DNA of 64,000 nucleotides. Origin: Vitis vinifera. Its lineage: Eukaryota; Streptophyta; Magnoliopsida; Vitales; Vitaceae. The translations under genes were made by a program, and so were the position numbers. Each line of letters starts with the position of its first letter. The stretch's first letter is position 1. Positions 1 to 14,200 of the stretch are shown in pieces. Below the pieces are notes generated by a model. That model was not told the origin of the DNA. It ran no database searches and worked only from the letters and a program-made list of their open reading frames with translations. The stretch spans positions 11,026,501 to 11,090,500 of the forward strand of contig NC_081817.1 in the NCBI RefSeq assembly GCF_030704535.1, in the 5' to 3' direction.

Positions 1-2490
1 ATTCCAATTCTATAAACTCATGTAAAATGTATCACAATTAGTCTTTTCAACCAAACAACCTTTCTCCTTATCACTCTTTCTCATGGATATAAGTACTAGA
101 GAATGATGGTTTTCAAGGGCTAGGGTTTCTCTCTAAAGTCTAAAAGACAAGAGGTGCAAAGAACGAAGCCTTAAACCCCTAAGGGGGTATAAGCTTCCCT
201 ATAGGCCTAAGTGAATTGAATCCAACTTAAGCTTAAGTTACTTAATTTACCCCACTTGGGTCCTAATTAATTAACTAACCTTATTGGGCTCTAATTAATT
301 AATTTTTTCAATTAAGAAAGAACATTCATAAGATCTTGTACAATTTTGTTTTTTTACTAAAATACTTATATGCACTCATATGAATTAGGAGCCCAAAAAT
401 TCCCTAAAAACACGTCACCATGAGTCAAGAGCTAGAGTAAGGATCATTGCGATCATAGGAAAACACTAGTTGCTTCAAAATCTGATTATGAAGTTGACTC
501 AACATTTCACTACAAAGAGTCGATGACATTTATATATTCTATGATATTATAACAAGATAAAACTCAGGTATGTGACCTATTATCCACTGCATACAAATTG
601 ATTGATCTTTTCTATTGTACCAAAATACTTAAGCCTAATACGTAGTAGCTCTAGCCAAGAAAAATTAGAGAAAAAATTATGATGACTTTTGTAATATTTC
701 AGGTATCATCATCAAGCACTAACTTACGGAATTTTTCAATAATAGGATAAATAAATCACTTTTATTTAAATCTTAAAGTGAAAAGCAATTTGAATTAACT
801 TTTATGAAATAAAACTAAGAAAACAAATTAAATTAATAAAAAAATGAATATTGATTTAAAATTTGATCGATTCAAGTTTGGGGTTTTCCACAATCCAACT
901 TAGGGTATAGAAATTAAAAAGGACAACAATATTTTAAGTAATATTATCTTAGGTTTTTAGGATCCTTAGTCGCTCATGATCAACCTAAGCTCTAAAACTC
1001 AATATTACATTTAAAACCTAATTTTCCTTTTTAAAATAGGCTCTTAAAACCATCAAATAAATGAAATGAATTACCAGTTTAAGATTTGACTTTTTAACTC
1101 TTCTTCCTCCTTATAGCTTTGTTATGAGGCAAATAATGATAAGGAATACTAGGATAACTAATGATCAAGAGTTACAAAGAATCACTAATATTGGGTAATA
1201 ACCTATCATATCATTCCCTAAACTAACTCACAATGATAAGGTAAAAACAAAATTGATAAATTGTAACTCAACCAATAATTAATCTCATCGTTATAATGAT
1301 TTACCCATTGTCTTTATAAGTTTCCTAACCCTTAGGTTTTCATGCTTTGAGCCTCGAGTTAGCTTTAGCCTCTCATAGGGGTAATGTCACAATCACAATC
1401 CATAAAAGAATAAAATTCCATAATTTGAATAAAAAAGAACTAAAAACAATATACTTAACAAAAAAGAAAAGAAGCAAACCAAAATTCTTGTCTTCTTCCG
1501 CCTCCAATGTCAAACTCCTAGAAAAAGATCCCTAAACCCAAGAACTAAGAGAGTTTATATGGTATCATCAATGACCTAACATGTGGCACACTCTCATTAG
1601 CCACTTATTACAAGAAAAGTTCATAAAAAAAAAACCTAAAACAACTTTTAAGACTACAAGTTTTAAATGAGTACAAGGCCTTTTGAATTGGATAGAGGCA
1701 TTTGGAACTCGTTTTGACGTGTCTCGAGGCTCAAACTCGATCACTAGTGGCTAAGTTTGAAATTTGGGTGAGTTCTCAGTCAATTTTGAACTCATAAGTG
1801 GAAGAGAGAGGTCCAATTCAAAATCAAGGGGCTGGTTCAAAATGCATAGTGAATTTTGAACTCAATATTTTTTTTCTTATCAGTTTGCTTTAAACGTGCA
1901 TAACATCCTCGTTTCAGCTCTGATTTGTGTATCATTTGAAGCATTGGTATCGTGACTTCTAGAGCTTCAAAACAATGTATAGCTTGCCTAAAATGGACTT
2001 TGGAAAATGCTCCAAATTTTGCCTCAAATTCAGAGTACATGTTGCCACTGGATTTTGAGTTCCAAATTTCCATCAAACTTAATGAATTTGCTTCATGCCT
2101 CATTGTCCATGTTTGCATGCCTTCTTTCTTTCTTCATAATGATCAATCCTCATTTCCCAAACTCATGGCATCCTCGTCTTGCATTTCCTGAAATTCTATA
2201 AGTCTTGACTCACTCAATTTCTCATTTAACCCCTTAATCTTTCAAAATCTAAAATGGTTTCAACTTGCACCCTTTTCTTCTCTTAAACCTAAGATAAATC
2301 TCCAAAATAAAAGTTAAACTCATAGTTAGGGCCTCAACATCGATTTAGGTCAAGTTGGGTGATTTAAGTGTCCTTTGGTGCACAAATCATATCGAATATG
2401 TGCCATTAGAGCACATATTTTGGCTCCAATCACAGATTTCTCATAAACTGGTGTTATAACCTAACGAGGTTAAGTATGTGCCTTAATATC
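1..2490. repeat. AT-rich LTR-retrotransposon relic without coding capacity
   Basis: No open frame here looks like a gene. Positions about 430-620 (an 'aggaaaacactagttgc' block, then a run of 'ttgactcaac'-type sequence and 'attctatgat') are recognisably related, in the same orientation, to about 21040-21220. Two dispersed copies of one non-coding sequence imply a repeat family. The gag remnant just downstream at 3.5-4.2 kb makes a decayed Gypsy LTR or untranslated region the likeliest identity. The ends cannot be placed, so the coordinates are approximate. Confidence 0.45.
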
Positions 2491-2499
2491 ACCCAAGGG

Positions 2500-3480
2500 G
2501 ACATACTCTCTCAAACCTATGAGATATTATAGTGCCTCTATAAAAAAATATTTGTTGTCACCTACGTTAATCAATAATAATTCAATCCATAGGGAATATA
2601 TAATCACCTTGAGGCCTTTCCCATATGTCAAAACCATTGAAGACCTTAGCACTAGCTAAATATTCCCTTAAGGATAAGACTTCATTTTGCATAGTAGCTT
2701 AATGAATCATGACTACCCGGTAGCCAAGGTCATGATTCATTTCGTAGGTCCCATCAAATATGCAATCATATACACTAATGTACTCACCATGGGAAAACCA
2801 TCCTAATGACTAAGACAAGTCATTCCTCCCATTAAGGGGTAGTGAACTATAGTCTTAATGGATTACCAAAATTTATTAACTAATTGTGAACTACTTATTA
2901 TCTTGCAAGAAACTCATAACTTAGATATTTTATGTAACTCCTAATGCATCTAAATCATGTACAATGCAAGTGATAAATAATTTCTTGATCAATGTCCTTA
3001 AGATCATACAAAGGGACGCACTGTCTCAAATCTATGAGATGTCTCTATCAAGAATACCTATTGTCACTTGCCTTAATCAACAATGACTCAATCCATAAGG
3101 AATATGTGACCATCTTAAGGTTTTACCCATAGGTTAAAACTATTGATGATCTTAGCACTAGCTCAATATTCTCTTAAGGTGGAGAATCCAAGTAATATAG
3201 TAACTTGGTGAATCATGACTATTCGATAATTAATGTTATTATTCAACAAAGATTTTGTCCAATATGAAACCATACACACTAGTGCACTCACCATAGAAAA
3301 ACCTTCAATGACCAAAACAAGTCATCCCTCCAATTATGAGATAATGCACTACAGTCTCTTATGAATTGCTCAAATTCATAAATTGACTGTGAACTAAATA
3401 TCATCTTGTAAAGAATTCATGACTTAGATCTTCTATACAATTTCTTTTGCACCCAAGTCATATAATGCAAGTGATAGGAG
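2500..3480. repeat. Divergent ~500-bp direct duplication inside the Gypsy relic
   Basis: Two blocks, about 2500-2990 and 3004-3480, follow each other in the same order. Each contains a 'ctctcaaacctatgaga'-like start, 'caatccatagggaatat', 'gatcttagcactagct', 'gaatcatgactac', 'acactagtgcactcacca', 'caagtcatccctcc' and a terminal 'acaatgcaagtgata'. They differ by many substitutions and small indels, so the duplication is old. It lies directly downstream, on the minus strand, of a gag remnant, where a complete element would carry pol. Confidence 0.6.
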
Positions 3481-4190
3481 TGCGAATGCTTAGATAATAA
3501 TTAATGCAAATAAGGATGGAAGAAGGGAACCAAAATCATAAATAAATAAATTTATTAATGAAATTATATTTCATTATATCATGTCATACTTTCAAGGGTT
3601 CTATCTTAATAATTTTAAAAGCATTATCATATTTACCTAGACTAAACCAATTAATAATATCTTTATTGAAATATCCCCACCCAATGTGTGACTTAGAGAC
3701 TTCATATCCTTGAAATCATTTAAAGGCCCATCCTTCTAAATGAATGAAAGCAATATAAACCCCATTAGCATCATCTATGTTATTAAAGAGAAATATCTAT
3801 TACGTTTATAGACTCCACTAATGAATTGTTGCCAATGAAGTGAGGAAAATCAAGCTTAGTATATTTTCTTTGAACAAAATCTCTATTGGATTGTTGAGGT
3901 GAACTAGTGTGGCTCAAAGGATCTCGGTGATCTCCTTTACCCAATTTACTTACCCATTGATCACATTTAAGGTTCATCACTACATAAGTTGGGATCCCTC
4001 CTTCAAGGTTGTAGCTTGCTTTTCAGAGTTTCCCTTCAACTTCTTGATTGTTTCATCTATGCGCCTAACTCTTGTTATGCAGTCCCTTCCACCTACCAAG
4101 GCAAAATCATTGTTTTGATACTTAACAATAAGAGTAGGAAAAAGATACCAATGACATCAACAAATTCCTCTTGGTGGTTGGTATAAAATT
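3480..4190 (-). pseudogene. Gypsy-type gag remnant with primer-binding-site relic
   Basis: Read on the minus strand, about 4124-3480 gives pieces of a plant Ty3/Gypsy Gag protein. A charged leader (RRIDETIKKL) is followed by a KLDFPHFIGNN segment, matching the conserved 'LDFP.F.G..P' gag motif, and then by IDDANGVYIAFIHLEGWAF and WGYFNKDIINWFSLGKYD. Several frameshifts and stops break it. Immediately upstream, about 4113-4124 reads 'AGTATCAAAACAA' on the minus strand, a decayed version of the initiator-Met tRNA primer-binding site. The family assignment rests on these motifs; no protease or polymerase is present. Confidence 0.6.
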
Positions 4191-5548
4191 TAGAGAATCA
4201 AATTTCAAAGTTTCTAGATGTCTCACCGATTCATTTCTCCCTATCTTTATAGGGAAACAAGTCCTTATTTATGCTAACATATGCCTATAATTAAGTGAAT
4301 ATCCCTGTAACTAAGTCAACAATTAATCTATAATTGTTGATTGAATATCCTACCCATCATTTTATGCTCCATTGTCTATGATTACCTTTTTTTTTTTCTT
4401 ATTTTGTTGATCGACCTCTACTTCAATATTGATATACATAACAATTTGATTATTTTTCATTTACTCCATATTACCTCCAATTCCTTAAATTTAGTTCAAT
4501 CTAAGCTCCATTTAGATGATTTAGTCTTGAAGGGTTAATGAATAAGTTCAAAAAAGAAGAAAATAGAGGACAAATTGAAGAAAAAAAATAAAAAATATGT
4601 TTAAATCAAATGATTTTTTTTTTTATATGTTTCTTCAAATCTATTTTTTCTTTTTTATACAAATAATATCATAAAACATCACCAATTAGGTGATATCACA
4701 CAGATATTTGTTGTCTTATTATTTGTACCATTATACTTTGCTCTCATTCATTTGTACTTTTATTCAACAATTTAAATCTCATCATATATATTTCAATGAG
4801 TCAGATCTCTTTTCGGTTGAAATTAGGTAGGTAAATATAAATAACAAGCTGCAACTTTTTTTCTTTCTTTTTTGAGTTTAAAAAATGATGTCATTAAATT
4901 TTAAAAATAAAAAGGTAAAAGCATCAACCAAAACTGTGGCTGTCTTAAAAACAATATTATTTAAATTGTGTTTTCTAAAAGTAGAAAATAGAAAACAAAA
5001 GTGGGTCCAAAACAAAAATCTCTTCACTTAGCGGACTCAAAAGTCAAAGATCAAGGAATACGAGGAGGAAAAAAAAAAGCATTATCCATCCGATAATTAC
5101 TATGAATAATTAATATGCATGATGGCAAGCATGTGTTGGGTAGAGATAGAGCTTTGGAGTGGCAGCATATATAGATATATAATAATGGCGTAGGGGGGGG
5201 CCTTTTCTCCCACCTTGCCTACACCATCATCCCTCCTTTTCAACCTTTTTGACCTTCTATTACTCCATTTCCATCTTCTTTCCGAGACTCACGGCCCCTT
5301 AAAAGAAGCTCCAGCTTTTATTTCTCTTTCCTTTTCTACCTCCAACCACCACAAGCCCCCCCACTTTGGTGGCAAACACCATAAAAAGTAAAAACCTTCT
5401 ACCCATCTCAATAATCACTTCAAGCAATGCCCCATTCATTACAAATATCACCATTCCACCTTGACTCATGCCTGAATAATGGAACCAGTGCACTCCACTT
5501 AAAGGGTGTTTAGTCCCTTTTCTGAGCCTCAACCCCCATTTCTCTCCA
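4190..5548. other. AT-rich intergenic DNA and promoter region of the TBL gene
   Basis: I see no gene here. The first ~800 bases are AT-rich and structureless. Near 5168-5174 there is a TATATAG box in a run of alternating A/T, about 380 bases before the TBL start codon, and it may be the core promoter. The C/T-rich stretch at 5205-5330 is typical of a plant 5' untranslated leader. Both promoter statements are inference. Confidence 0.35.
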
Positions 5549-7166
5549 ATGGCTAAGTGTAGTAGTATTTGTCATAAGGTTTTGTTACTCCTGTTGGTCT
5601 TCTTCACACCCTTTCAGCTGAGCTTCTTCCATGGGAAGTCATCAGAGTTTGAGCTAGAGGATGAGGCATGGCTAGATGAGAAGGATGATGAAGTTAACAT
5701 GGTCCAAAGTGGGCATGATTCACTGGGTTCTAGTTGTGAGTTTTCAGATGGCAAGTGGGTCTATGATCTGTCCTACCCTCTGTATGATTCGAGCTGCCCG
5801 TATCTTAGCACTCCGGTGACTTGTCAGAAGAATGGCAGGCCGGATTCTGACTATGAGAAATGGAGGTGGAAGCCCCATGGTTGCTCCATTCCAAGGTATG
5901 ATGGTACTGAAACTATGAGCTCTGTAAGTATGAAATGAGAGGAAAAAGGTTTGGAAAATGAAACATGTATATAATACTGATACATTCAAATATGTTTTGT
6001 TTTGGTTGTTGATTGATCAGGTTTGATGCACTGCACTTTCTTGGAAGGATGAGAAGAAAGAGAATAATGCTGGTAGGGGATTCAATAATGAGGAACCAAT
6101 GGGAGTCTCTGGTCTGCCTTGTCCAAGAAGTGATCCCAACTGGTCGAAAGACAGTTACCTATGATGGTCCCACCATGGCCTTCCATGCCCTAGTAAGATT
6201 TTCCTACTTTGGTTCTCTTCTTGTTTTTGATTTTGGTATAATGAGCCTTGGGATGATGTAGTTGGGCAATAACATTGTCACAGGATTTTGAGACCTCAAT
6301 TGAGTTTTGTTGGGCTCCATTCTTAGTTGAACTGAAGAAAGGGCCTCAAAACAAGAGAATTTTGCATTTGGATTTGATAGAAGAGAATGCCAAGTACTGG
6401 AGAGGAGTTGATGTTCTGGTCTATGATTCAGCTCACTGGTGGACTCATTCTGACAAATGGAGTTCGTAAGACAAGTTTCATAACAATCTTTCTCTTTTCT
6501 CTCTTTGGGTTCCTTTCTGTTTGGCTGCAAAGAAAGAAAAAAAAAAAAGGAGTAGAGTACCAATTGTTTCCCTGATAGAATCACATTGGGGTTTTTACAA
6601 ATTTCAGGTGGGACTACTACATGGAGGCAAACACTGTGTTGAGGAGCATGAACCCAATGGTAGCCTATCAGAAAGGACTCACAACATGGGCTAAATGGGT
6701 GGACTTAAACTTAGACCCTCACAAAACCAGGGTGATTTTCCGAAGCGTATCACCTAGACACAACAGGTACCATACCACACCTTCAAATTCCATATATCAC
6801 ACTCAGAATTCAGGGAAACAAAAAGTCATAATAGTATGGGGGGGTTTTTGCACATGCAGGCAGAATGGTTGGAAATGCTACAACCAGAAGCAACCTCTAG
6901 AGTTCTTCAGCCACCAACTTCATGTTCCAGAGCAAATGGTAGTGCTAAAAGGGGTGCTGAAAGGGATGAGATTTCCAGTATACCTGCAAGACATCACAAT
7001 GATGTCGGCTCTCCGAAAAGACGGGCATCCATCTGTGTATACCAGAGCGATGGACCAAGAACAGAAGCAGCACCCAAGAGACTTTACATCAGACTGTAGC
7101 CATTGGTGCCTGCCTGGGGTCCCTGATGCTTGGAATGAGATCTTGAGTGCATTGCTCCAAGTATGA
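5549..7166 (+). CDS. Trichome birefringence-like (TBL/PMR5 family) protein
   Basis: Five exons: 5549-5895, 6021-6192, 6284-6465, 6608-6766 and 6860-7166, all GT-AG and phase-consistent, encode 388 aa. The N-terminus has a basic start and a hydrophobic segment (about residues 8-27), a signal anchor or signal peptide. The TBL domain follows: CEFSDGKWVYD, then NGRPD and WRWKPHGC. The DUF231 domain has the catalytic GDS motif (G135-D136-S137, in LVGDSIMRNQWESL) and the C-terminal DxxH motif (D365-H368, DCSHWCLPG). TBL proteins are Golgi polysaccharide O-acetyltransferases acting on xylan, mannan, xyloglucan or pectin. FETSIEFCWAPFLVELK and YDSAHWWTHSDKWSSWDYY resemble the TBL43/TBL45-type branch, whose substrate I cannot state. 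All motifs are intact, so the gene looks functional. Both catalytic motifs sit in separate exons (2 and 5). Confidence 0.95.
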
Positions 7167-7603
7167 ACAATCAAGACATCTTTGTAGCTATATATGGGTA
7201 GAAGATTAGTGTCTGTCTTGTCTGTCTTAGACTCTGTAATCATCAGTTTATGCTGCTTTGATTTTTATTTTTATTTTTTGGGATTTCTGGGTTAGTGCTG
7301 TATGCCTGGTTTGTGACTGTTTCTCCGTGTCCGTATTGACTTGTTGGCTTTTTGCTGCTGTTTCTCATAGGCTACCTTTTGTTTACCTAAAAGCTTAAAT
7401 TTGTGAAATAACCATCTTGCCAGACTTATTCAATTGGGGGTGTTTTTATCCTATTGCAATCAACATGACATGTAAAGCAATTCAAAAATTGCACCAAATG
7501 AGACCTTTCTGACATTATTTCCATTCCAATGCCCTCCACACCCATACCATCAACTTCAACACCAGAAAAAAATAATAATACTTAAATTTAAAAAAATTTA
7601 AAA

Positions 7604-7634
<31 letters not shown>

Positions 7635-8290
7635 TATGGCAATTAAAACATATTTTAAAATTTTTATATTATAAAATATGAAAATAAAAAAATATTTCCA
7701 AATCTAATAGAAGAAGAATCCAGTTAAAATTCTACTTTAAAAGACAACTTCAATATTTAGATTGAAATTGTCTTTTTAAAAAAACATTTCCAAATAATGT
7801 TTTCTATAATGTGGCAGATTTGGGAATAGTTTTGAAATTTCACATTTTTAAATATTTTTAAAAAAAATCCTTATTTTTGTCAAAATCTCATCAACACCAT
7901 TACAATCAATAGAAAATAAAATTAAAAAAAAATATAAGTAAAAAGAAAGAATAGAACACAAACTCAGTCAAATTGTCATCTGGATCAAAAACAAAAAACA
8001 TGCACACACATTTGAGAAGGATCAAAAGTTAGCAAAAAATTTCAGGATTCCAAACCCATGAAAAATGACATAAGCAAAAATCAACTAGAGGCTTGTCCAC
8101 ACCCTAATCCATGAGAACATTGGTGGAGCAAAAAACTGAGGCATGTGTTATTTGTTTTCTATTATTCATTTCCTATTATCATATTGTACCATTCAGGACA
8201 AAATCCACATCCCAGAAACGAACATCATCACAGTATCTAGTCAAATATTACTTTGGGAGGATTGATTTGGTACAAAAAAAAACTGTGTAG
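7167..8290. other. Intergenic spacer between convergent TBL and ACR11 genes
   Basis: No coding sequence is visible. It should hold the 3' untranslated regions of both convergent genes. A T-rich stretch at 7260-7280 follows the TBL stop. There is an (AT)n microsatellite of about 13 repeats at 7612-7637 within an A-rich tract. The remainder is AT-rich low-complexity DNA. Confidence 0.6.
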
Positions 8291-11200
8291 TCAGTAACTA
8301 TCCACCTCGGTTTCTGGCCTTCGAAGATAGTACCGCAGAGAGTTTATCATTACCTACATGTTCAAATGAACTTTGTGAGAGACCGCAGAAGAGAACTCCA
8401 ACTATTCAAAAAAAAAAACCTATTTAATTTGGCCCAGTAAAAGCTCCTGAGATAACTTGGACCAAAACTTTTCTCGACCTAAAAGCAATTAAAGTAATTC
8501 CACAACAGCTTAGGGAAGTAGGAATATGTGTACTATTATCACTGACAAACAATGAATCCCAAAGGTAAAAAGAAATCAAGGGCTTTTTCATAGGAATTGT
8601 CACTCATAACTGTTTTAGCCATATTGATAAAGAGTAGTTTATAAAATAGTAATATTAATGGTAGACAGTAATAAGATATTGCTATGCTGACACACAATAG
8701 TAATAATAATGATAGACAATAACTGTTTTAACTGTTTAGTTTAGTATTATCATCTTCACTAATAAGTAAAATCTACAAAAGCATAGTTGAGGTCATGAAA
8801 ATTGAAAATTTATGCTGACACAAAAGATAGCTCACTGTTAAACAACTAGTCCTGGCAGCAACCAGTTACCTGAGACAAGGAGCTGCTCAATGCAGCCCCC
8901 CTGTAGCTGACATGAAACTTATCCTTGGCCACAAGCCCCTGAAAGACACAAGAGAAGTTGATGAGAAAAGAAAGCAATGCACAGAACACAAAGAGAGAGG
9001 GAGAGAATACTTCAGTATCAATCTCTGCAGATTCCACATCAACATTCACATCAGTTATGATCTCGACAATTTCCAATAGCAATCCTGGTCGATCTGCTGT
9101 CTCGATATAAAGCAAGCTGTAGAAATTTAAAGAAAAAGAGAAAAAAAAAATGAAATGGTTAACAATATACTAATTACCTATCATGTTCAAGTTCTCAGGA
9201 TCCATTCCATTTATTTCCGTCCAAGTGTTGGCTTACATGAAGGTAGAATTAAAAAGGACAACATTAACGACTAAAGCATAACAATGCTAAAAGCCATTCC
9301 AATCACAAGTCAGTTGCGTACCTCCTCTTTGGCCCATCATCTTTGACATGTATATGAGTTGCAACATCAACATCAAGCTGCATTTGACAAAATCAACAAA
9401 TTTAAATTCAAGTTTGCTAGGTTATATACACATACATAACATCTAATTGTACCAAGAAGACACATGTGCTACGAGAATTTCATTTGAATCCTAACAGCAT
9501 TCCAAAGCAAGATACCTCCACAGAGTGCAGGCCTTAATGATCAAATGGAAATATATTCCACTCAATATGCACCTCAAAATGTAGCACAGCGCAGAGAATA
9601 CCAATTATCAGCTTTGACAGTGTGTTGTCTTGAAGAAATTGTATTTGAAACTAACAATGAAATATTTATGTTTATTTTTCCAATAAAAAAATTTATTTTT
9701 GAAACTAGCAAGGAGATATAAGAGATGCAAGTATGCAAATTAAAACACAAACACTATGCATGGATACAAGAAGGCTGGCACTCTCTTTCCAAAGAGCAGG
9801 TAGTTTTCAGTTTCTTCACATTATGGGGTTACAGCAAATACTTTTGAAGTGATAGTATGAAGCACACAAATTAGCTGTGAAGCAACTCATGTTCCCACAA
9901 GCTAGCCGTTGGTTCTACAACATGCAACACATAGTTATGCTTATGAAAATAAGGCTTAGTACTCTTCTTCTTCTCAGCTATAAAAATAGATTCCCACGAG
10001 CTTCCTTCTATCTTACATGATCAATTTTAGCTTGCTTTAATTCTTCTTACAACTGATTGTCTCAACCATACCATATTAACATATCAGTAATTAGGTACCA
10101 GAAATTACATTGTCATTTATGTAACAAGTTTGGACATTACATTTGGGGAACCTCTGAACAAACTAGCAACATCTCACACAAAAATCATGTCTCAACTTCA
10201 AGTTAAAATTTGTCCCCAAGAAAACAAAATATATGCTAGCATGATCATACATCATTGGCTTGTAAACTAACAACCTAAGCTTTCACAGCAAGTGATATTA
10301 TAACATAATGTCAAAGCTTCAGCTCATAGCAGGCTGGAGCAAAAATTAAACTATCAATATTGACAGGTATATCAACCCTAAAGGAAAAGCACAAAAAATA
10401 ATAACATATTATTGCCATCATAAATTCTGATTCAACATTAAAAAATTTCTATGACAAATTATCTAATGGAAATTTGGAATCTTCCATGCTCTTCCACTAG
10501 TAGTCAAGTGTGGGTGGCTCCAAGAGGTTCCAAAAGCTTCCTACTCTCCTTTAAAAGCTCAAGGGAGGGTCATTTGAGCAAGTTGTGACAATAAGCATCA
10601 CAAATACCACCCAAATAAAATAATTATGATAAAAATTCAAACTGATCCTAAAACATTGAACCATCGAAAACAGGCCAAAGGAACTAATTACTAGACTGAA
10701 ATCTAGGATGCATCAAAATGGCTTATAAAGTATTATAAAGTATTGTTATAAATTCATAATATATTAAAATGCTGGTAAATAATACATTATGTCAAAAACA
10801 TATGCCCAAATCCATAGTATCATACTTCAAATGTTCATTTTTAGCAAAAGACTAAATCACTTTAATGCATACAGAAAATAAATATTCCAGAAAGAAGAAA
10901 GAACCAGCATCTGAATATCAAAAACATCAAAGTCCATAATACAGCAGATCAGTTAGGAGCAAACAGAAACAAAAGGAGAAGAAAATATAAGCCTAATGAA
11001 TGTTTAACAATATCACCTTCTTTTCTGGAGCTTTGATTCCAAAAGCTTCACCCATAGCAAGTTGCTCACTGGACTCCTAGAAAGGATGCCAAAAAGGGAT
11101 ACTTAAAAAAGAAATGCAACAGTGAAAGAGATGTAAAGAAAGTGAGGGTGAAGATTCTTCCATTTCATCCACCAGTAAGACTAAAAATAAAAATAAAACA

Positions 11201-14200
11201 TCAGTGAAATTAGTGTTCAACTCAAATACATACTGGATGATACTTCAAAAGGTTGTTGATGATTGTAAGTCGAATTCTCTCTAACATGTCAGGATCTTCA
11301 ACTTTGCGTCCATCACTAGCATATTAATCAACATTGTTTTGTAAAGGATGATAACACCCAAAAAAACAGGAAAGATTGAACAACTGGATTAAAATACTTA
11401 ACTAATGCAAATATTTCAGATGTTTAGTTTTGACAAAGTTCCCACTTTAGAGAAATATTCAAGAACATATTTATCAGAATCCCATTTACAGATGCTCCTT
11501 CCAGCTGAATAATACATTATTCTTAGTTTAAGAAAGAAGAACAAAGGAATTATGTGCTTCATCTTTCCAAATGATTAGTTTCAAAAATTAGATTCTGCTC
11601 AGAAGCTTATATTTCAGCATCTAACTATTGGATTGGCTTGAATTCTGGATATGTTTCACTTTTAGGGTCTGCTAAGGGTACCTGAAATTTGGAAATGGTA
11701 AAAAATCAATGAAGGACTATCAACTTCAAGCAAAATTGTTAGTAGTTTTTAGGAAATATACACTAGTGCTCCAGCAGTAAATTAAGCATGAGTTGTTTAC
11801 AGCTATTCTATTCATCTTCAATATATTATTATTATCTTCAATATATTATTATTATTCAAATGCATGTGACAACTAGAAGTACAGTTGTTTGATAGTTCAG
11901 ATTAAGAACAATGGACAATTTAGATTAGTGTTCTAGTACAGTTAAATATAAACATGTGCTTTTCTCTATCATAATTAGTTTCAAAAAACCAATTTTTATG
12001 CATAAGCAAGCTGGCGGAATCCAGAGACAATCAAAGAGCTTATAGAGTTTGAATGTTCATTGTGGATAATTGTTTTTCATGTAAGCAATGATCATTTCGT
12101 ATCACCAAATGTAATCGTGCAGAACTATGTGCATGTGGTGCCAAAAATCAACAAAGCTGTTGATAAGCATTTTATGCTCAGGTTGATAATTATGCGAGTC
12201 TTGACTCAAGCTTGTCCAGTCAAAAAAAAAAAAAGCCAGGCTGAAGACTCATGTTCAAGCTTGTTTTGGAGCGAAAGCAACCCCCAGTATGGGTCACATA
12301 AACCATGAAAGCTTTAGGGAAATTCAAATGAGCTTGGTAAGGAAATTGAACAGCCAAGAACTTTTTATACCTAGTAACTTCTAATTGAGACATCTTCCTT
12401 CATAAGATAATTCTAATATAATATTATTCTGAAGGCTCGTTCAGCATATGATGGTGGGAATACAACATTCACATCCTCAAAGCATGCTTTCTTTATATAC
12501 CTAGTAATTGAGATGCCCTCTTCCATAAAATACTTTCTGGCATAATGACACTAAAGTTATTTCACTTGTAAAGTGGCAGGAAAGGGCTTTAACATTCTTT
12601 GAAGGGGGTTTTCTTCTCTTCCAAGAATTCTTGAACATCTGTCATCAACCATAGAACACATTTCTTTCTTCAAGGAGAATCTGATATTTTATAAAGGTTA
12701 TTATAAGATTCTTTTGTAAAACTTTCTGGACTTATTAAATTAGTGGACATTCAACAAAGCCAGACAGAGCCATAAGCAAGTGCTTATAAATTAGTTGAAA
12801 CAAGTTTGGAATGGATTGGCCAAGCCCAAATCAAGCTCAGAAATGCTCAGAGTCTGACAAGCTGACTCTGAACCACTGAGCCCAGATTATTTGCAACCTT
12901 GTGTGTATACACACAGACACGCTACAGGTTGGAATGATTGCATGTATCACAACCAAGAAATGGAGAAATTTTCCTCAATGGCCTACACATATAAGCAAGG
13001 CAGGAAAGGGATTAAAAAAATGCATGGACAAGGATATGCTCCAAGCACTAAACACTTACATTCGGGTAATGAAAAATTTTGTTTGAGTGACTGATCCCTC
13101 AGTCGTAACAGTTCCCTTTTGCACATCTAGATCTAAACCTTTCAAAGCCTTCATCTGCCATGACACAAAACAAAAGAAGTCAAATAACACCAATATTAAA
13201 AAATAATTCAACATAACCAAAATTAAGAAGATCGTTTAGGCCTCCAAGCCTCCAACCATCCAAGCCTCCACAAACACAAGGACAACAATTGCCTAGAATT
13301 ATTACCATGAGAAATACTAAGTAAGCAAGTACAATAAAAAAAATTATATATGGTCACTATGTTCCGGCAGATGATCTGTAGGCAATCGTATTTGTTATTT
13401 CAAGTGATTAAATTCTTAATTCTAATTTATGAATAGTGTTGTTTAACATTTTCAGTGACTAGATTCCCAAATAAACACTTAATAGTAATCACTTTGCTGA
13501 ATTCCAACATATATGTGTGAACCAGATCAATAGATGTTTCGTTCCGATAAAGTGAAATCTTTTGCTAATTGAAATGAAGCAATAGCCAAGTAGAAAACCA
13601 TTGTAAACCACGAGCTAATCAAGAAAAGCACATGTAGCATTGAAATTTCTTGAGCTACCAATTTTTCTAAAGGTTTAACCTATTTAGATTTAGACCCATA
13701 ATGTATATCATGCTCTCATGCACCCTTGGGATATCATGCTCTCGTACACCCTTCCCTTAGGTGTGGCCTCAAACCCACATGTGGAGAGACAAACACACAG
13801 GCCCATACCATACCTGCACATCAAGAGACACAGATATAGGCCCATAGGCAAACAAGTCAAGCCCATAGCCCATACCTGCACAAGGCTCAATAAATTAAGG
13901 TAAATAAACATGTGGTGAGGTTCTAACACATAACCTCCAACTAAACGAGTTACCATATTGAAGCTTAAGCTGGTAGGATTAGAACCTACATTGTATACCA
14001 TGCTCTCTAACAAAGTCCATGAGAATGTTGGGCAGGAAGAACACAAGAAAAGAGTCACAAGTAAAATATAACTTCAAAAAGGAAATTTCCACAATCGGCA
14101 AGACCCTCACACTTAATACTTGCAAATGCTCCAAAGGAGACAAAGAGGAGCCACCTTCCAAGTAATTCAACAATTCATAAGTTAGCCTAAACCACCATAC

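Noticed and set aside
5299..5532. Minus-strand 77-codon ORF upstream of the TBL gene
   Set aside because: Antisense of the pyrimidine-rich leader/promoter; no recognisable protein features.
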